Shown: piece after piece, positions 17,108 through 26,367 of the stretch | How positions within the stretch are numbered: position 1 is the first letter of the stretch | How the letters are laid out: every line of letters starts with the position of its first letter | NCBI RefSeq assembly: GCF_041438805.1 | Contig: NZ_CP109190.1 | Span: 2,108,001 to 2,172,000 of the forward strand | DNA: 64,000 nt | Direction: 5' to 3' | Source of the DNA: Streptomyces sp. NBC_01707 | GTDB lineage: Bacteria > Actinomycetota > Actinomycetes > Streptomycetales > Streptomycetaceae | The notes under the pieces: model-generated | Databases searched by the model: none | Told to the model about the DNA's origin: nothing | What the model saw: only the letters and a program-made list of their open reading frames with translations | Position numbers and translations under genes: made by a program

Positions 17108-19300
17108 ATGACAGAGGCCGGGGAGACGGATACCGGGGCTCCGAGGGGGAAGGCCGCCCGGGAGTTGCTCGCGCACGCCGAGCAACTGCTCGGCGCGGCG
17201 CACGCGGTGCTGTCCGATCACGCCCGCGCCGTAGAGGCCATACACACCGAACTCACCCCGATCCTCGACTCCCTGATCCGCCGCGAGCTGGCCGCCATCC
17301 CGGTCTCCCGGCTCAAGGACGTCACCGAGGGCCGGTTGCGCATCGGCGCGGTCGAGCAGGCCGGTTACACCACCGTCGGCCAGGTCCACGAGGCCAACCG
17401 GTACGAGCTCCGTCAGATCCCCGGCGTCGGTGCGCAGACCGCCGACCAGGTGCTGGCCGCCGCCGGGCAGATCGCCCACGCGGTCCGGGACACCGTCGCC
17501 GTCCGGATCGATGTGGAAGCGCCGGACGAGTCCACCACCGCCCTGATCGCAGCCCTGCACCGGCTGGTCGAGGCCGGACCGGACGTCCGGCGGGCGGTGG
17601 ACGCGGCCCGACGGCTCGTCGGCCTGCTGGAGCCGCTGCTGGCGGAGGCCGGGCCGGCCCGTAGGCGGCTGCGCATGCTGTTCTCCGGCCGGCAGGCCCG
17701 AGCGACGGCGCTCGCCGCCGTCGCGTCCGTACGGACCGTCGTCGCGGACGCGGCGGAGCGCGGACTTCCACTGCTGTTCGGGCAGGTGTCGGTCGATCTG
17801 CTGCGGGCCCCGGAGTCGGACGTCGCGGCCTGGGTCGACTTCGAGCTGCGGTCCACCGAGTACTACAGCCTGCTCGCCGAGGTGTCGGGCACCGGGCCCG
17901 ACCGGCACGCCGCCGAGGGGTTCCTCCCCTCGAGGATCGCGGACCGGGTGCGCGGGGTGCGGCTCGACGACGCGCACCTGCGGGTCTCGCTGCGCGGCTA
18001 CCAGTCGTTCGGCGCCCGTTTCGCGCTCGCGCAGAAGCGGGTGATTCTCGGCGACGAGATGGGGCTCGGCAAGACGGTGCAGGCCATCGCCGCGCTCGCG
18101 CATCTCTCGGCGCGGGGCGAGACGCACTTCCTGGTGGTGTGCCCGGCGAGCGTGCTGATCAACTGGGCGCGGGAGGTCCGGGCCCGCTCCACCCTGCGGG
18201 TCCTGCCGGTGCACGGCCCCGAGCGGCAGGAGGCGTTCGCCGAGTGGCACGAGCGCGGCGGGGTCGCCCTCACCACGTTCGACGCTCTGCACACGCTGCC
18301 GGCCGCCCGGGACGGCGGGAAGCGGCCCGGCATGCTGGTCGTCGACGAGGCCCACTACGTCAAGAATCCGGCCACCCGCCGCTCGCGCGCGGTGTCCGGC
18401 TGGGCAGGACACACCGAACGGGTGCTCTTCCTGACCGGCACGCCGATGGAGAATCGCGTCGAGGAGTTCCGCAGCCTGGTCCGCCATCTCCAGCCGGAAC
18501 TGGCCCCGTCCATCAGCACCACCCATGGTGTCGCGGGTTCGCACGCCTTTCGCAGAGCTGTCGCGCCCGCCTATCTGCGCCGCAACCAGGAGGACGTGCT
18601 GACCGAACTCCCCGCGCTGGTACAGGTCGACGAGTGGGAGGAGTTCAGCGAGGCCGATCTCGCCGTCTACCGCGAGGCGGTCGCCGCCGGGCAGTTCACG
18701 CGCATGCGCCGGGCGGCGTACGCGCGCCCCGAGACCTCGGCGAAGCTGAACCGGCTGCGCGAGCTGGTCACCGAGGCCGCCGGCAACGGACTCAAGGTCG
18801 TCGTGTTCTCGTACTTCCGCGAGGTGCTCGCCACGGTCCAAGAGACCTTGGGCGAAGGGGCGTTCGGACCGGTCTCCGGGAAAGTCCCGGCCGCCCGGCG
18901 GCAGGAGCTGATCGACGGGTTCAGTGCGGTGGACGGCCACGCGGTCCTGCTGAGCCAGATCCAGGCAGGGGGCGTCGGACTGAACATGCAGGCCGCGTCG
19001 GTGGTCATCCTCTGCGAGCCGCAGATCAAGCCGACGATGGAGCACCAGGCCGTGGCCCGCGCCCACCGGATGGGGCAGATACGCACGGTCCAGGTGCACC
19101 GACTGCTCGCGACGGACAGTGTCGACCAGCGCATGCTGGACATCCTGGCCCGCAAGGAGCGGCTGTTCGACGCGTACGCACGGCGCAGCGATGTCGCCGA
19201 GACGACACCGGACGCCGTGGACGTGTCGGAGAGAAGCCTGGCCCGGCGCATCGTCGAGGAGGAGCAGCTGCGCCTCGCGACCGGCACGCCGGGAGGCTGA
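17108..19300 (+). CDS. SNF2-family DEAD/DEAH-box helicase with HhH motif
   Basis: A 730-residue SWI2/SNF2 ATPase that translocates on DNA. Residues 1-300 form a specific N-terminal region with a helix-hairpin-helix-like element (LRQIPGVGAQTADQVLAAA). The ATPase core begins LRGYQSFGARFALAQ with motif I GDEMGLGKTVQAIAAL, Ia VVCPASVLINWAREV, II VVDEAHYVKN, III FLTGTPMENRVEEF, V LLSQIQAGGVGLNMQAASVV and VI QAVARAHRMGQ. Start is the ATG preceded by GAGGAACGTAC; upstream frame is shadow. Likely role in DNA repair or nucleoprotein remodelling. It converges with the laccase gene with only 3 bp between stops. Confidence 0.93.
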   Translation: MTEAGETDTGAPRGKAARELLAHAEQLLGAAHAVLSDHARAVEAIHTELTPILDSLIRRELAAIPVSRLKDVTEGRLRIGAVEQAGYTTVGQVHEANRYELRQIPGVGAQTADQVLAAAGQIAHAVRDTVAVRIDVEAPDESTTALIAALHRLVEAGPDVRRAVDAARRLVGLLEPLLAEAGPARRRLRMLFSGRQARATALAAVASVRTVVADAAERGLPLLFGQVSVDLLRAPESDVAAWVDFELRSTEYYSLLAEVSGTGPDRHAAEGFLPSRIADRVRGVRLDDAHLRVSLRGYQSFGARFALAQKRVILGDEMGLGKTVQAIAALAHLSARGETHFLVVCPASVLINWAREVRARSTLRVLPVHGPERQEAFAEWHERGGVALTTFDALHTLPAARDGGKRPGMLVVDEAHYVKNPATRRSRAVSGWAGHTERVLFLTGTPMENRVEEFRSLVRHLQPELAPSISTTHGVAGSHAFRRAVAPAYLRRNQEDVLTELPALVQVDEWEEFSEADLAVYREAVAAGQFTRMRRAAYARPETSAKLNRLRELVTEAAGNGLKVVVFSYFREVLATVQETLGEGAFGPVSGKVPAARRQELIDGFSAVDGHAVLLSQIQAGGVGLNMQAASVVILCEPQIKPTMEHQAVARAHRMGQIRTVQVHRLLATDSVDQRMLDILARKERLFDAYARRSDVAETTPDAVDVSERSLARRIVEEEQLRLATGTPGG

Positions 19301-19303
19301 CCC

Positions 19304-20311
19304 TCAGGACTTCTCAGCCTTCGACGGGTCGGTCTTCATCCCGTGCATCTCATGCATGTCGTGCGGGTCGTAGCCCGGGACCGTGCCGTCCGCCTTGGCG
19401 ACCAACAGCAGCCCGGCCATGCCCATGTCGGAGTGGCTCTGCACATGGCAGTGGTACATCCAGGCGCCCGCGCCCACGTGCTCGCCCGCGATGACCTGGA
19501 AGCCGAAGGAATCCGCCGGGCCGACGATCTTCGTGTCGATGACCCGGCTGGGGTCGTCGGGGCCGGCGAGCAGGCCCGTGCGGTTGTCGGCCCAGCGGTG
19601 ACCGTGGACATGGAACGTGTGGTAGTACTCGCCATGCGTGATCATGACGACTTCGAGCCGATCCCCCACGGTGGCCTCGAAGTTGGGGCTCTCGGTCGCC
19701 GGCTTGTTGTTGATCGTCATGTCGTTGAAGACGATGGTGATCGTCTTGTCCGGCAGGATGTCGCCCTTACGCCGGACGATCACCGGACCGTACAGCCCCT
19801 TGCGGATGCCGCCCGAGCCGTGGTCCGTCCCGACGACATGGTCGTGGTAGTGCCAGTAGCCCGCGCTGCCCGGCTGCCAGGTGCCGTCCTTCCTGCGGCC
19901 CGGCGCATGGGTGCGCCAGGTGTACGTGCGTGTGCCACCAGGCTCGACGATGCTCTTGTTCATCCGGGTGCCGTCGCTCGCGATGTCGTAGTCGACGCCG
20001 TGCGCGTGGAGGCTGGCGGCCACATCCATGGTGTTCTCGAACTCGATGTGCAGGGTGTCGCCCTCGTTGATCTCGATGAGCGGCCCCGGGACCGTTGCCT
20101 TGCCCTTCTCGAATCCGTAGCCCATTCGACCGTCCGCCAACTTCTCCGCATACAGCTTGAGATGGCGGACCTCGCCGCCCGCCGGAGCGGTTTTCGGCGG
20201 GGGTTCCGCCGAGCTGGCCTCGATCGTTCCGACGGACAACGATGTCACTCCGGTCGCCGCCGCGACCCCGCCGCCCACCAGGAACCGGCGATTGAAGCTC
20301 CTTCGATCCAT
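19304..20311 (-). CDS. two-domain multicopper oxidase (small laccase, SLAC type)
   Basis: A 335-residue secreted laccase that oxidises phenols and other electron donors with reduction of O2 to water, probably as a trimer. A twin-arginine signal [15 protein letters not shown] precedes a hydrophobic stretch, so it is exported folded with copper. All copper sites are visible: [23 protein letters not shown] and [13 protein letters not shown] (the Cys-His pair plus axial Met of type 1 copper). The C-terminus is Met/His-rich ([14 protein letters not shown]). Length and two-domain layout match streptomycete SLAC. It diverges from the ThuA/PQQ gene across a 237-bp region, suggesting a shared extracellular oxidative function. 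Confidence 0.95.
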   Translation of the reverse strand: MDRRSFNRRFLVGGGVAAATGVTSLSVGTIEASSAEPPPKTAPAGGEVRHLKLYAEKLADGRMGYGFEKGKATVPGPLIEINEGDTLHIEFENTMDVAASLHAHGVDYDIASDGTRMNKSIVEPGGTRTYTWRTHAPGRRKDGTWQPGSAGYWHYHDHVVGTDHGSGGIRKGLYGPVIVRRKGDILPDKTITIVFNDMTINNKPATESPNFEATVGDRLEVVMITHGEYYHTFHVHGHRWADNRTGLLAGPDDPSRVIDTKIVGPADSFGFQVIAGEHVGAGAWMYHCHVQSHSDMGMAGLLLVAKADGTVPGYDPHDMHEMHGMKTDPSKAEKS

Positions 20312-20460
20312 GTCGAACTCCCGACTGTCATAAGGGTATTTGCGGAGGTTTCCAGAGACCGGCGGGGCGCACGTGACCCCCGGGACGGGCCATACGGTAG
20401 CCCGGGGATCTTCGTTTATCCACACTAAGGACAAAGTTCGTGCCATTCCCGCCATAGCTA

Positions 20461-20489
20461 TTGGCGAGTCGCAAAAAGAGGTCTAGCTT
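20461..20489 (+). promoter_or_regulatory. candidate promoter for the ThuA/PQQ operon
   Basis: TTGGCG (20461-20466) and TAGCTT (20484-20489) are spaced by 17 bp, a good fit to the vegetative sigma factor. The predicted transcript would start about 20496, exactly where the 13-bp direct repeats begin. Confidence 0.45.
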
Positions 20490-20495
20490 CATCGG

Positions 20496-20527
20496 CTGTT
20501 GCAGTGACTCCATGCTGTTGCAGTGAC
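20496..20527 (+). repeat. two 13-bp direct repeats, candidate operator
   Basis: CTGTTGCAGTGAC occurs at 20496-20508 and again, identical, at 20515-20527, with a 19-bp period. They lie just downstream of the candidate promoter and 22 bp before the ThuA/PQQ ATG. A period near two helical turns suits binding of two regulator molecules to the same face of DNA. Confidence 0.6.
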
Positions 20528-20548
20528 CAAAGAGGGGTGGGTGACCAC

Positions 20549-23041
20549 ATGCAGCGCACACCACATCACCGGTCCAGATCACGACGAGGACTCGCGGCGG
20601 CCGTGGCGGCCGGCGCACTGACCGTCTCATTACTCGGCCAGAACGCAGCCGATGCGAAACCTCAGCCGGTGGACACGCAGTCGATGGCGACAACGTTGTC
20701 CCTGCCGTCTCCACCCGGCGGAGCCAACGTGAAGGTGCTCGTCTTCCACGCTTCGGCGACCGACGAGTCCCCGACCGTCGACGCGGGGATCGCGGCCATC
20801 GAGAAGATCGGACTCACCGGCCCGGAGGCGGGGCGGTTCAAGACTGTTGCGACCGACGACCCGGCCGTCTTCACCAACGGCAAACAGCTCGGCAAGTACA
20901 ACGCCGTCGTCTTCCTGACCGGCGGCGGCGATGTCCTCGACCCGGAGCAGGAGGCGGGTCTGGAGGCGTACATGGAGGCCGGTGGCGGCTTCCTCGGCAT
21001 CCATGACGCGGCACGTACCGAACCGTACTCGGACTGGTTCACCGGACTGGTCGGCGCCCGTCCGGCGGCGGGCAGCCCGACCGCCGTACAGCGGGCCACG
21101 GTTGAGATCGGGGACCGGCAGCACCCGGCGACGAAGAACCTGCCGCTGGAGTGGAAGCGCCCTGACAGATGGCTGAACTGGACGAAGAACCCGTCCGGCG
21201 ATGTGCACACCGTGGCCCGTGTCCGCGAGATCACGTACAAGCCGGGGGCCGGTGCCAACGGCTGGGACCACCCGGTGTCCTGGTGTCGTGACTACGACGG
21301 CGGCCGTTCCTTCTACACCGCGATGGGCGGCACGGTCGACAGCTTCGCGGAGACGGACTTCCGCGACCATCTGCGGGGCGCGCTCGCCTGGACGACCCGG
21401 ATCTCGCGGGCCGACTGCAAGGCGACGATCACCTCCAACTACAAGGCGGAACGGGTCACCCATCCCAATCAACCCGGTCAGAACGACCAGATCGGTGAGC
21501 CGCACGGACTCGTCGTCGCGCCCGACGGACGGGCGCTGTACATCGGGCGCGGTGGCGCCGACAGCAGCAAGCCGGTGGTCACCGACTGGAACGACCCGAA
21601 CGTCGGCAAGGGCCTGGGGCAGATCCATGTCTACGACCCGAAGACCAAGAAGGTCACCCTCGCCGGAGAGCTGACGGTGTTCGGCAACAAGGGTGGCGGC
21701 GACGAGCTGGTCAAGGTCGAGGAGGGGCTGCTCGGGATCGAGCTGGACCCGGACTTCGAGACCAACGGCTGGGTGTATCTGCACTACACGCCCCACTCGA
21801 AGATCGACCGCGACAAGCAGATGGCGGTACGTCAGGTCTCCCGGTTCACCCTGGACCTGGCCACGAACAAGCTGGATCTCTCGTCCGAGAAGGTGCTGCT
21901 GCACTGGCCGGTCCAGATCCACAGCTGCTGCCACGCGGGTGGCGGGATGGCCTGGGACTCCAAGGGCAACCTGTACATAGCGACCGGTGACAACAACTCC
22001 TCCGGTTTCAGCGACGGTTACTCCGGCAACAACCCGGCACCGAACTACAAGGGCATGTCGTTCGCCGACGCCCGGCGCACCGCGGGCAACACGAACAACC
22101 TCAACGGGAAGATCCTGCGGATCCACCCCGAGGACGACGGCACGTACACGCTGCCCGAGGGCAATCTCTTCACCGGCAAGGAACCGGACGAGGGCGGCGG
22201 CAAGACCCGCGGCGAGATCTATGTGATGGGCGTACGCAACCCGGCCCGGATCTCCGTCGACAGGACCACCGACACCCTGTACGCGGGCTGGGTCGGCCCC
22301 GACGCGGGCGCGCCGAGCACCACGTGGGGTCCGGCTAAGTACGACACGTTCGCCGCGATCACCAAGGCGGGCAACCACGGCTGGCCGTACTGCATGGGCA
22401 ACAAGCAGCCGTACCGGGACCGCAATCTGCCGGACCCGAGCAAGCCGCTCGGCTGGTACGACTGCGACCACCCCAGGAACGAGTCGCCGAACAACGACGG
22501 TCTGGTGAATCTGCCGCCGATCACGTCCAACACCATCTGGTACTCGCCGCAGGGCGGTGGCGTGGACTACCCGCGCGACGCGAACGGCATCCCGAGCTAC
22601 AAGGTGGAGGATCAGAAGCAGCTGCTGCCGTGGCTCAAGGGTGGTGGCCAGGCGACGATGAACGGGCCGGTGTACCGGTACGACGCGGCGAGCACCAGCG
22701 CCGACAAGTGGCCGTCGTACTGGGACGGCAAGTGGTTCGTCGGTGACTTCTACGACGACACGCAGCCGCGGCATGCCGTGCTCACCGACCCGAAGACGGT
22801 CGGCAAGGGCGGTCTGCCCACCCACGCCGAGTCCCTGAAGAAGATCATCCCGGTCGGCGCGGACGGCATCCGCAACCTGATGGACTGGAAGTTCGCTCCG
22901 GACGGTTCGCTGTACGTCCTGGACTACGGGCGCGGCTTCTTCACCTCCGACTCCAAGTCCGCGCTGTGGCGTGTGACGTACAAGGGCGGCGAGCCGACCC
23001 CGGCCGCCGCGGATCTGGCCAGGAAGGCGGCAGTGCAGTGA
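20549..23041 (+). CDS. secreted ThuA-domain / PQQ-dependent sugar dehydrogenase fusion
   Basis: An 830-residue exported protein. A basic N-terminus (MQRTPHHRSRSRRG) and hydrophobic LAAAVAAGALTVSLLGQ form a signal peptide. Residues about 55-275 are a ThuA-like (glutamine amidotransferase-fold) domain (VKVLVFHASA, FLTGGGDVLDPEQEAG, GGFLGIHDAARTEPYSDWF). Residues about 310-780 are a glucose/sorbosone dehydrogenase-like beta-propeller (QNDQIGEPHGLVVAPDGRALYIG, EEGLLGIELDPDF, HSCCHAGGGMAWDSKGNLYIATGDN, RGEIYVMGVRNPARI, HGWPYCMGN). The ATG is preferred over the earlier in-frame ATG. It overlaps the next gene by GTGA. Likely oxidises extracellular sugars or aldonates using PQQ; substrate unknown. 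Confidence 0.9.
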   Translation: MQRTPHHRSRSRRGLAAAVAAGALTVSLLGQNAADAKPQPVDTQSMATTLSLPSPPGGANVKVLVFHASATDESPTVDAGIAAIEKIGLTGPEAGRFKTVATDDPAVFTNGKQLGKYNAVVFLTGGGDVLDPEQEAGLEAYMEAGGGFLGIHDAARTEPYSDWFTGLVGARPAAGSPTAVQRATVEIGDRQHPATKNLPLEWKRPDRWLNWTKNPSGDVHTVARVREITYKPGAGANGWDHPVSWCRDYDGGRSFYTAMGGTVDSFAETDFRDHLRGALAWTTRISRADCKATITSNYKAERVTHPNQPGQNDQIGEPHGLVVAPDGRALYIGRGGADSSKPVVTDWNDPNVGKGLGQIHVYDPKTKKVTLAGELTVFGNKGGGDELVKVEEGLLGIELDPDFETNGWVYLHYTPHSKIDRDKQMAVRQVSRFTLDLATNKLDLSSEKVLLHWPVQIHSCCHAGGGMAWDSKGNLYIATGDNNSSGFSDGYSGNNPAPNYKGMSFADARRTAGNTNNLNGKILRIHPEDDGTYTLPEGNLFTGKEPDEGGGKTRGEIYVMGVRNPARISVDRTTDTLYAGWVGPDAGAPSTTWGPAKYDTFAAITKAGNHGWPYCMGNKQPYRDRNLPDPSKPLGWYDCDHPRNESPNNDGLVNLPPITSNTIWYSPQGGGVDYPRDANGIPSYKVEDQKQLLPWLKGGGQATMNGPVYRYDAASTSADKWPSYWDGKWFVGDFYDDTQPRHAVLTDPKTVGKGGLPTHAESLKKIIPVGADGIRNLMDWKFAPDGSLYVLDYGRGFFTSDSKSALWRVTYKGGEPTPAAADLARKAAVQ

Positions 23042-25272
23042 GACACCGTTCGCTCCTCGCTCAACCCCGGTACCGGCCCCTGCTGTTGTGGCTTGCGCTG
23101 CTCGGTTCGTTCCTGATGATGCTCGGGCTGACCTCCACGGCTGCATACGGCCGGGACGCCGGCCGGCAGGAAGCGGCGGCCGATCAGGTCCTCACCTGGA
23201 CCGCGGGCGACCCCATCGACCACTATCTGTCGGCTCCCACGACCGCGGTGGCCGGCAAGGCGACCATCGTCTTCGAGAACAGCACGGCGACCGGCAACAC
23301 GACGAGCATGCCGCACACTCTGACGTTCAGCGTCTCGGACCCGGAGTTCAACAACGACGTGCCGTTGAACATCCTGGCCAACCCGGGTGACGACCAGGGC
23401 GGCAAGCACACCGTCGAGGTCACGCTCACGCCCGGCCGCTACTTCTACCACTGCACCATGCCGGGGCATCAGGCGATGCAGGGCATTCTCACCGTGACCG
23501 ACGGCGGTGGCGGCGAGGACACCACCGCACCCGAGACATCGGCGAAGGTCGACGGCGACAAGAACGCCGACGGGGCGTACATCGGGCAGGCGGCGGTCAC
23601 CGTCTCGGCGACGGACGACAGTTCGGGCGTCGGCACCGTCGAGTACGCGGTCGGGGCCGACGGCGCCTGGCAGCCGTACACCACGCCGGTGGTGGTCGAC
23701 GAGGTCGGCACACACAGCATCCGTTACCGCGCCACCGACAAGGCGGGCAACACCGCCGCCGAGAAGTCCGTCGACTTCGCGGTCGCCGCGCCGCCGACCG
23801 ACGACAGCACGGCGCCGGAGACCTCGGCGACCGTCTCCGGTGAGAAGGACGCCCAGGGTGCGTACCTGGGTATGGCCACGGTCACCGTGACCGCGTCCGA
23901 CACCGGGTCCGGTGTCAACTCCATCGAGTACGCGGTCGGGGCCGACGGCGCCTGGCAGCCGTACACCGCACCGGTGATGGTCCACGAGGTGGGGACGCAC
24001 ACCGTCCGTTACCGCGCCACCGACAAGGCGGGCAACACCGCTGCCGAGAAGTCCGTCGACTTCACCGTCGTCGCGCCGCCGACGGACGACAAGACGGCGC
24101 CGGAGACGACGGCGAAGGTCGAGGGCGACAAGAACTCGGACAACGCCTACCTCACCAGCGCCAAGGTGACGGTGACGGCTACCGACGCCGAGTCGGGTGT
24201 GGACAGGATCGAGTACTCGCTCGACGGCGGCCCGTACCTCGCGTACACGGCCACGGTCATCGTCGACCGCGTCGGCTACCACACCGTCGCCCACCGGGCG
24301 ACGGACAAGGCGGGCAACACCTCCCAGGCGAAGCAGGTGTCGTTCACCATCGCGGAGAGCGGCGGCGTCCCCGCGCCGAACTGCCCGGAGTTCGACGAGC
24401 GGCTGACCGTCATCGTCGGCACGGTCGACACCGGCGTTCCCAACCGGATCACCGGCAACCGCTGCACGATCAATGAGCTGATCGAGGACGAGAAGGACTG
24501 GTCGTCGCACGCGCTGTTCCTCAAGCACGTCGACAAGGTCCTCGACAAGCTTCTCGCCGACGGGGTGATCGACGCCCGCGAGCACAAGAAGATCTACCGG
24601 GCGGCCAAGCAGTCGGGCATCGGCAAGCCGGGCCAGGACGAGGGGTACAAGAAGCTCTTCGACGGCACGGCGGCGTCGCTCGCCAAGTGGCAGCAGGTCG
24701 GCGGTGGCAAGTTCGGGCTCAACGCCGACGGCTCGATCACCAGCTCCACGACCGTGGACGGCATGGGGATGCTCTGGTTCCCCGGACGGCAGTACGGCGA
24801 CTTCTCGCTCAAGCTCCAGTGGCGCGACGACGCCCCCGGCACGGGCAACGCCAACGGAGGTGTCTTCGTCCGCTTCCCGAACGTCCACGACAACCCGGAG
24901 GAGTCCCGCCCGGAGTGGGTCGCCATCAAGTACGGCCATGAGGTGCAGATCCTCGACAAGCCGGACGGCGACATGTACAAGACGGGTTCGATCTACGGAT
25001 TCGACCGGATCGGTCTGGCCGGCGCCGGGGTCACGCCCAAGGGCACCTGGAACGACTACGAGATCCGGGTGGTGGACCAGCACTACTCGATCTACCGCAA
25101 CGGTGTCCTGCTGAACGAGTTCGACAACACCGGCGGCCAGGTCTTCGAGCCGCCGCGGGGCGACGACCCGGGCACCGACGGCAGGCGGTACTCGTCCGGC
25201 TACATCGGACTCCAGGTCCACAGCACCTCGGATGTGATCTCGTACCGCGACATCCGGATCAAGGAGCTGTAA
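23038..25272 (+). CDS. secreted cupredoxin / OmpL47-type repeats / DUF1080 protein
   Basis: A 744-residue exported protein, GTG start overlapping the previous stop. After the signal segment (YRPLLLWLALLGSFLMMLGL) comes a plastocyanin-like domain (about residues 45-155) with copper ligands in MPHTLTF and YHCTMPGHQAMQG (His, Cys, His, Met). Three Ig-like OmpL47-type repeats of about 95 residues follow (about 160-440). After a linker, the C-terminal 200 residues are a DUF1080 / 3-keto-disaccharide hydrolase lectin-like domain (YKKLFDGTAASLAKWQQVGG, GMGMLWFPGRQYGDFSLKLQ, GYIGLQVHS). The copper site could pass electrons to or from the partner PQQ enzyme or laccase, while the C-terminus binds or cleaves sugars; this linkage is inferred. 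Confidence 0.9.
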   Translation: MRHRSLLAQPRYRPLLLWLALLGSFLMMLGLTSTAAYGRDAGRQEAAADQVLTWTAGDPIDHYLSAPTTAVAGKATIVFENSTATGNTTSMPHTLTFSVSDPEFNNDVPLNILANPGDDQGGKHTVEVTLTPGRYFYHCTMPGHQAMQGILTVTDGGGGEDTTAPETSAKVDGDKNADGAYIGQAAVTVSATDDSSGVGTVEYAVGADGAWQPYTTPVVVDEVGTHSIRYRATDKAGNTAAEKSVDFAVAAPPTDDSTAPETSATVSGEKDAQGAYLGMATVTVTASDTGSGVNSIEYAVGADGAWQPYTAPVMVHEVGTHTVRYRATDKAGNTAAEKSVDFTVVAPPTDDKTAPETTAKVEGDKNSDNAYLTSAKVTVTATDAESGVDRIEYSLDGGPYLAYTATVIVDRVGYHTVAHRATDKAGNTSQAKQVSFTIAESGGVPAPNCPEFDERLTVIVGTVDTGVPNRITGNRCTINELIEDEKDWSSHALFLKHVDKVLDKLLADGVIDAREHKKIYRAAKQSGIGKPGQDEGYKKLFDGTAASLAKWQQVGGGKFGLNADGSITSSTTVDGMGMLWFPGRQYGDFSLKLQWRDDAPGTGNANGGVFVRFPNVHDNPEESRPEWVAIKYGHEVQILDKPDGDMYKTGSIYGFDRIGLAGAGVTPKGTWNDYEIRVVDQHYSIYRNGVLLNEFDNTGGQVFEPPRGDDPGTDGRRYSSGYIGLQVHSTSDVISYRDIRIKEL
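23521..24355 (+). repeat. three in-frame ~285-bp repeats encoding OmpL47-type domains
   Basis: Three tandem copies begin near 23521, 23806 and 24091. Copies 1 and 2 share a 42-nt identical stretch (23641-23682 and 23926-23967, exactly 285 bp apart) and another around the RYRATDKAGNTAAEKSVDF coding segment. The third copy is more diverged. This shows recent duplication or gene conversion between the first two. Confidence 0.85.
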
Positions 25273-25287
25273 CCGCTCAGGGATCTG

Positions 25288-26367
25288 TCAGGTGGCCGCG
25301 GCCGCATGCTCAGGCATGTGGTTGCGGCCTTCCGGGTGCCGGTAGCGCCACACGAGGAACACGGTGCAGGAGACCAACAGCCACCCGGCGAGCACCAGGT
25401 ACGGGAGGACCCGCTGGTGCCCCTGGTAGTAGACGGCGGCGTGCTGCGCGTTGACCGAGGCGCCCGGGGGGAGCCAGCGGCCGATGAACCCGAGGACCGA
25501 CGGGAGCAGCGGCCAGGACACCGCGCCGCCTGAGGACGGATTGCCCAGCAACACCATCAGTCCCCAGGTGGGAATCATCGCCCAGCGCCCCATCAGGGCG
25601 TTGAACATGGTGAAGACCATGCCCGTGGTGAACATGGTGAGGGAGAGGATCATCCACGACTGGAGGAACGGCAGCTTGACGGAGCTGAGCACCCAGTCGA
25701 CCACGGCGGCGATCACGAACCCGCCGAGCAGGGCGTAGGCGACGGTGAACCCGATCCGCTCCAGGGGGGTCAGCCCCTTGGCGTGCACACTCAGCTGGAT
25801 GGCGCCGACGAATCCGATGATCACCGCGGCGAGCGAGATGTAGAAGAGGGCGAGGCCGCGCGGGTCGCCCCGCTGCAACGGTTTCACGTCCGTGACCTTC
25901 ACCTGCACATGGGCCGCTTCCCCCGTCTTCAGGGTGGATTCGGCGAGCAGCTGGGCGACCGAGGCGCCGGACGCGCTCGCGACATCCAGGCCGACCCCGC
26001 CGTTCTCGGGCCGCAGGATGCCGAAGATCTTCTGCTCCTCCAGTGCGGTGCGGGCGTCGGCTTCGGTGGCGTACTCACGCAGCACCAGCGAGGTGTCGAG
26101 CGCGGCTTCCAACCGGTCGAGGAAGATCTTGTCGTGCACGGTGTCGAGGTCGCCGACCACGGCGGCCGGGATGTTGCGCGGGGTCGGGTTGGCCATCGCG
26201 TACGTGTAGGAGCCTGCGAAGAGACCGGCGGCGGCCGCGATGATGAACAGGAGTACGACGGCGGGCAGATACGGGGACGCCTTGAACGCCGCCCACCGGT
26301 CACCGCGGGCCGGGGGCCGGGCATGTTCCCCGTGCGGTGTGACGGGCTCCAGGTCGGGAGCGCTCAT
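25288..26367 (-). CDS. DUF3533/YhgE-like multi-pass membrane protein
   Basis: A 359-residue membrane protein. One helix near the N-terminus (YLPAVVLLFIIAAAAGLFAG) is followed by an extracytoplasmic domain of about 130 residues, then five or so helices from about residue 170 (ALFYISLAAVIIGFVGAI, VAYALLGGFVIAAVVDWVL, MILSLTMFTTGMVF, LVLAGWLLVSCTVFLVW). This one-plus-five layout is that of the SNG1/DUF3533 and YhgE/Pip or ABC-2 permease-like proteins. ATG start overlapping the stop of the LigD polymerase gene by 4 bp, so they are cotranscribed although functionally unrelated. Role unknown. Confidence 0.8.
   Translation of the reverse strand: MSAPDLEPVTPHGEHARPPARGDRWAAFKASPYLPAVVLLFIIAAAAGLFAGSYTYAMANPTPRNIPAAVVGDLDTVHDKIFLDRLEAALDTSLVLREYATEADARTALEEQKIFGILRPENGGVGLDVASASGASVAQLLAESTLKTGEAAHVQVKVTDVKPLQRGDPRGLALFYISLAAVIIGFVGAIQLSVHAKGLTPLERIGFTVAYALLGGFVIAAVVDWVLSSVKLPFLQSWMILSLTMFTTGMVFTMFNALMGRWAMIPTWGLMVLLGNPSSGGAVSWPLLPSVLGFIGRWLPPGASVNAQHAAVYYQGHQRVLPYLVLAGWLLVSCTVFLVWRYRHPEGRNHMPEHAAAAT

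Noticed and set aside
16811..19099. 762-codon minus-strand open frame
   Set aside because: Antisense shadow of the SNF2 helicase, no family features.
20630..23146. 838-codon minus-strand open frame
   Set aside because: Antisense shadow of the ThuA/PQQ gene; valine/arginine-rich with no recognisable motif.
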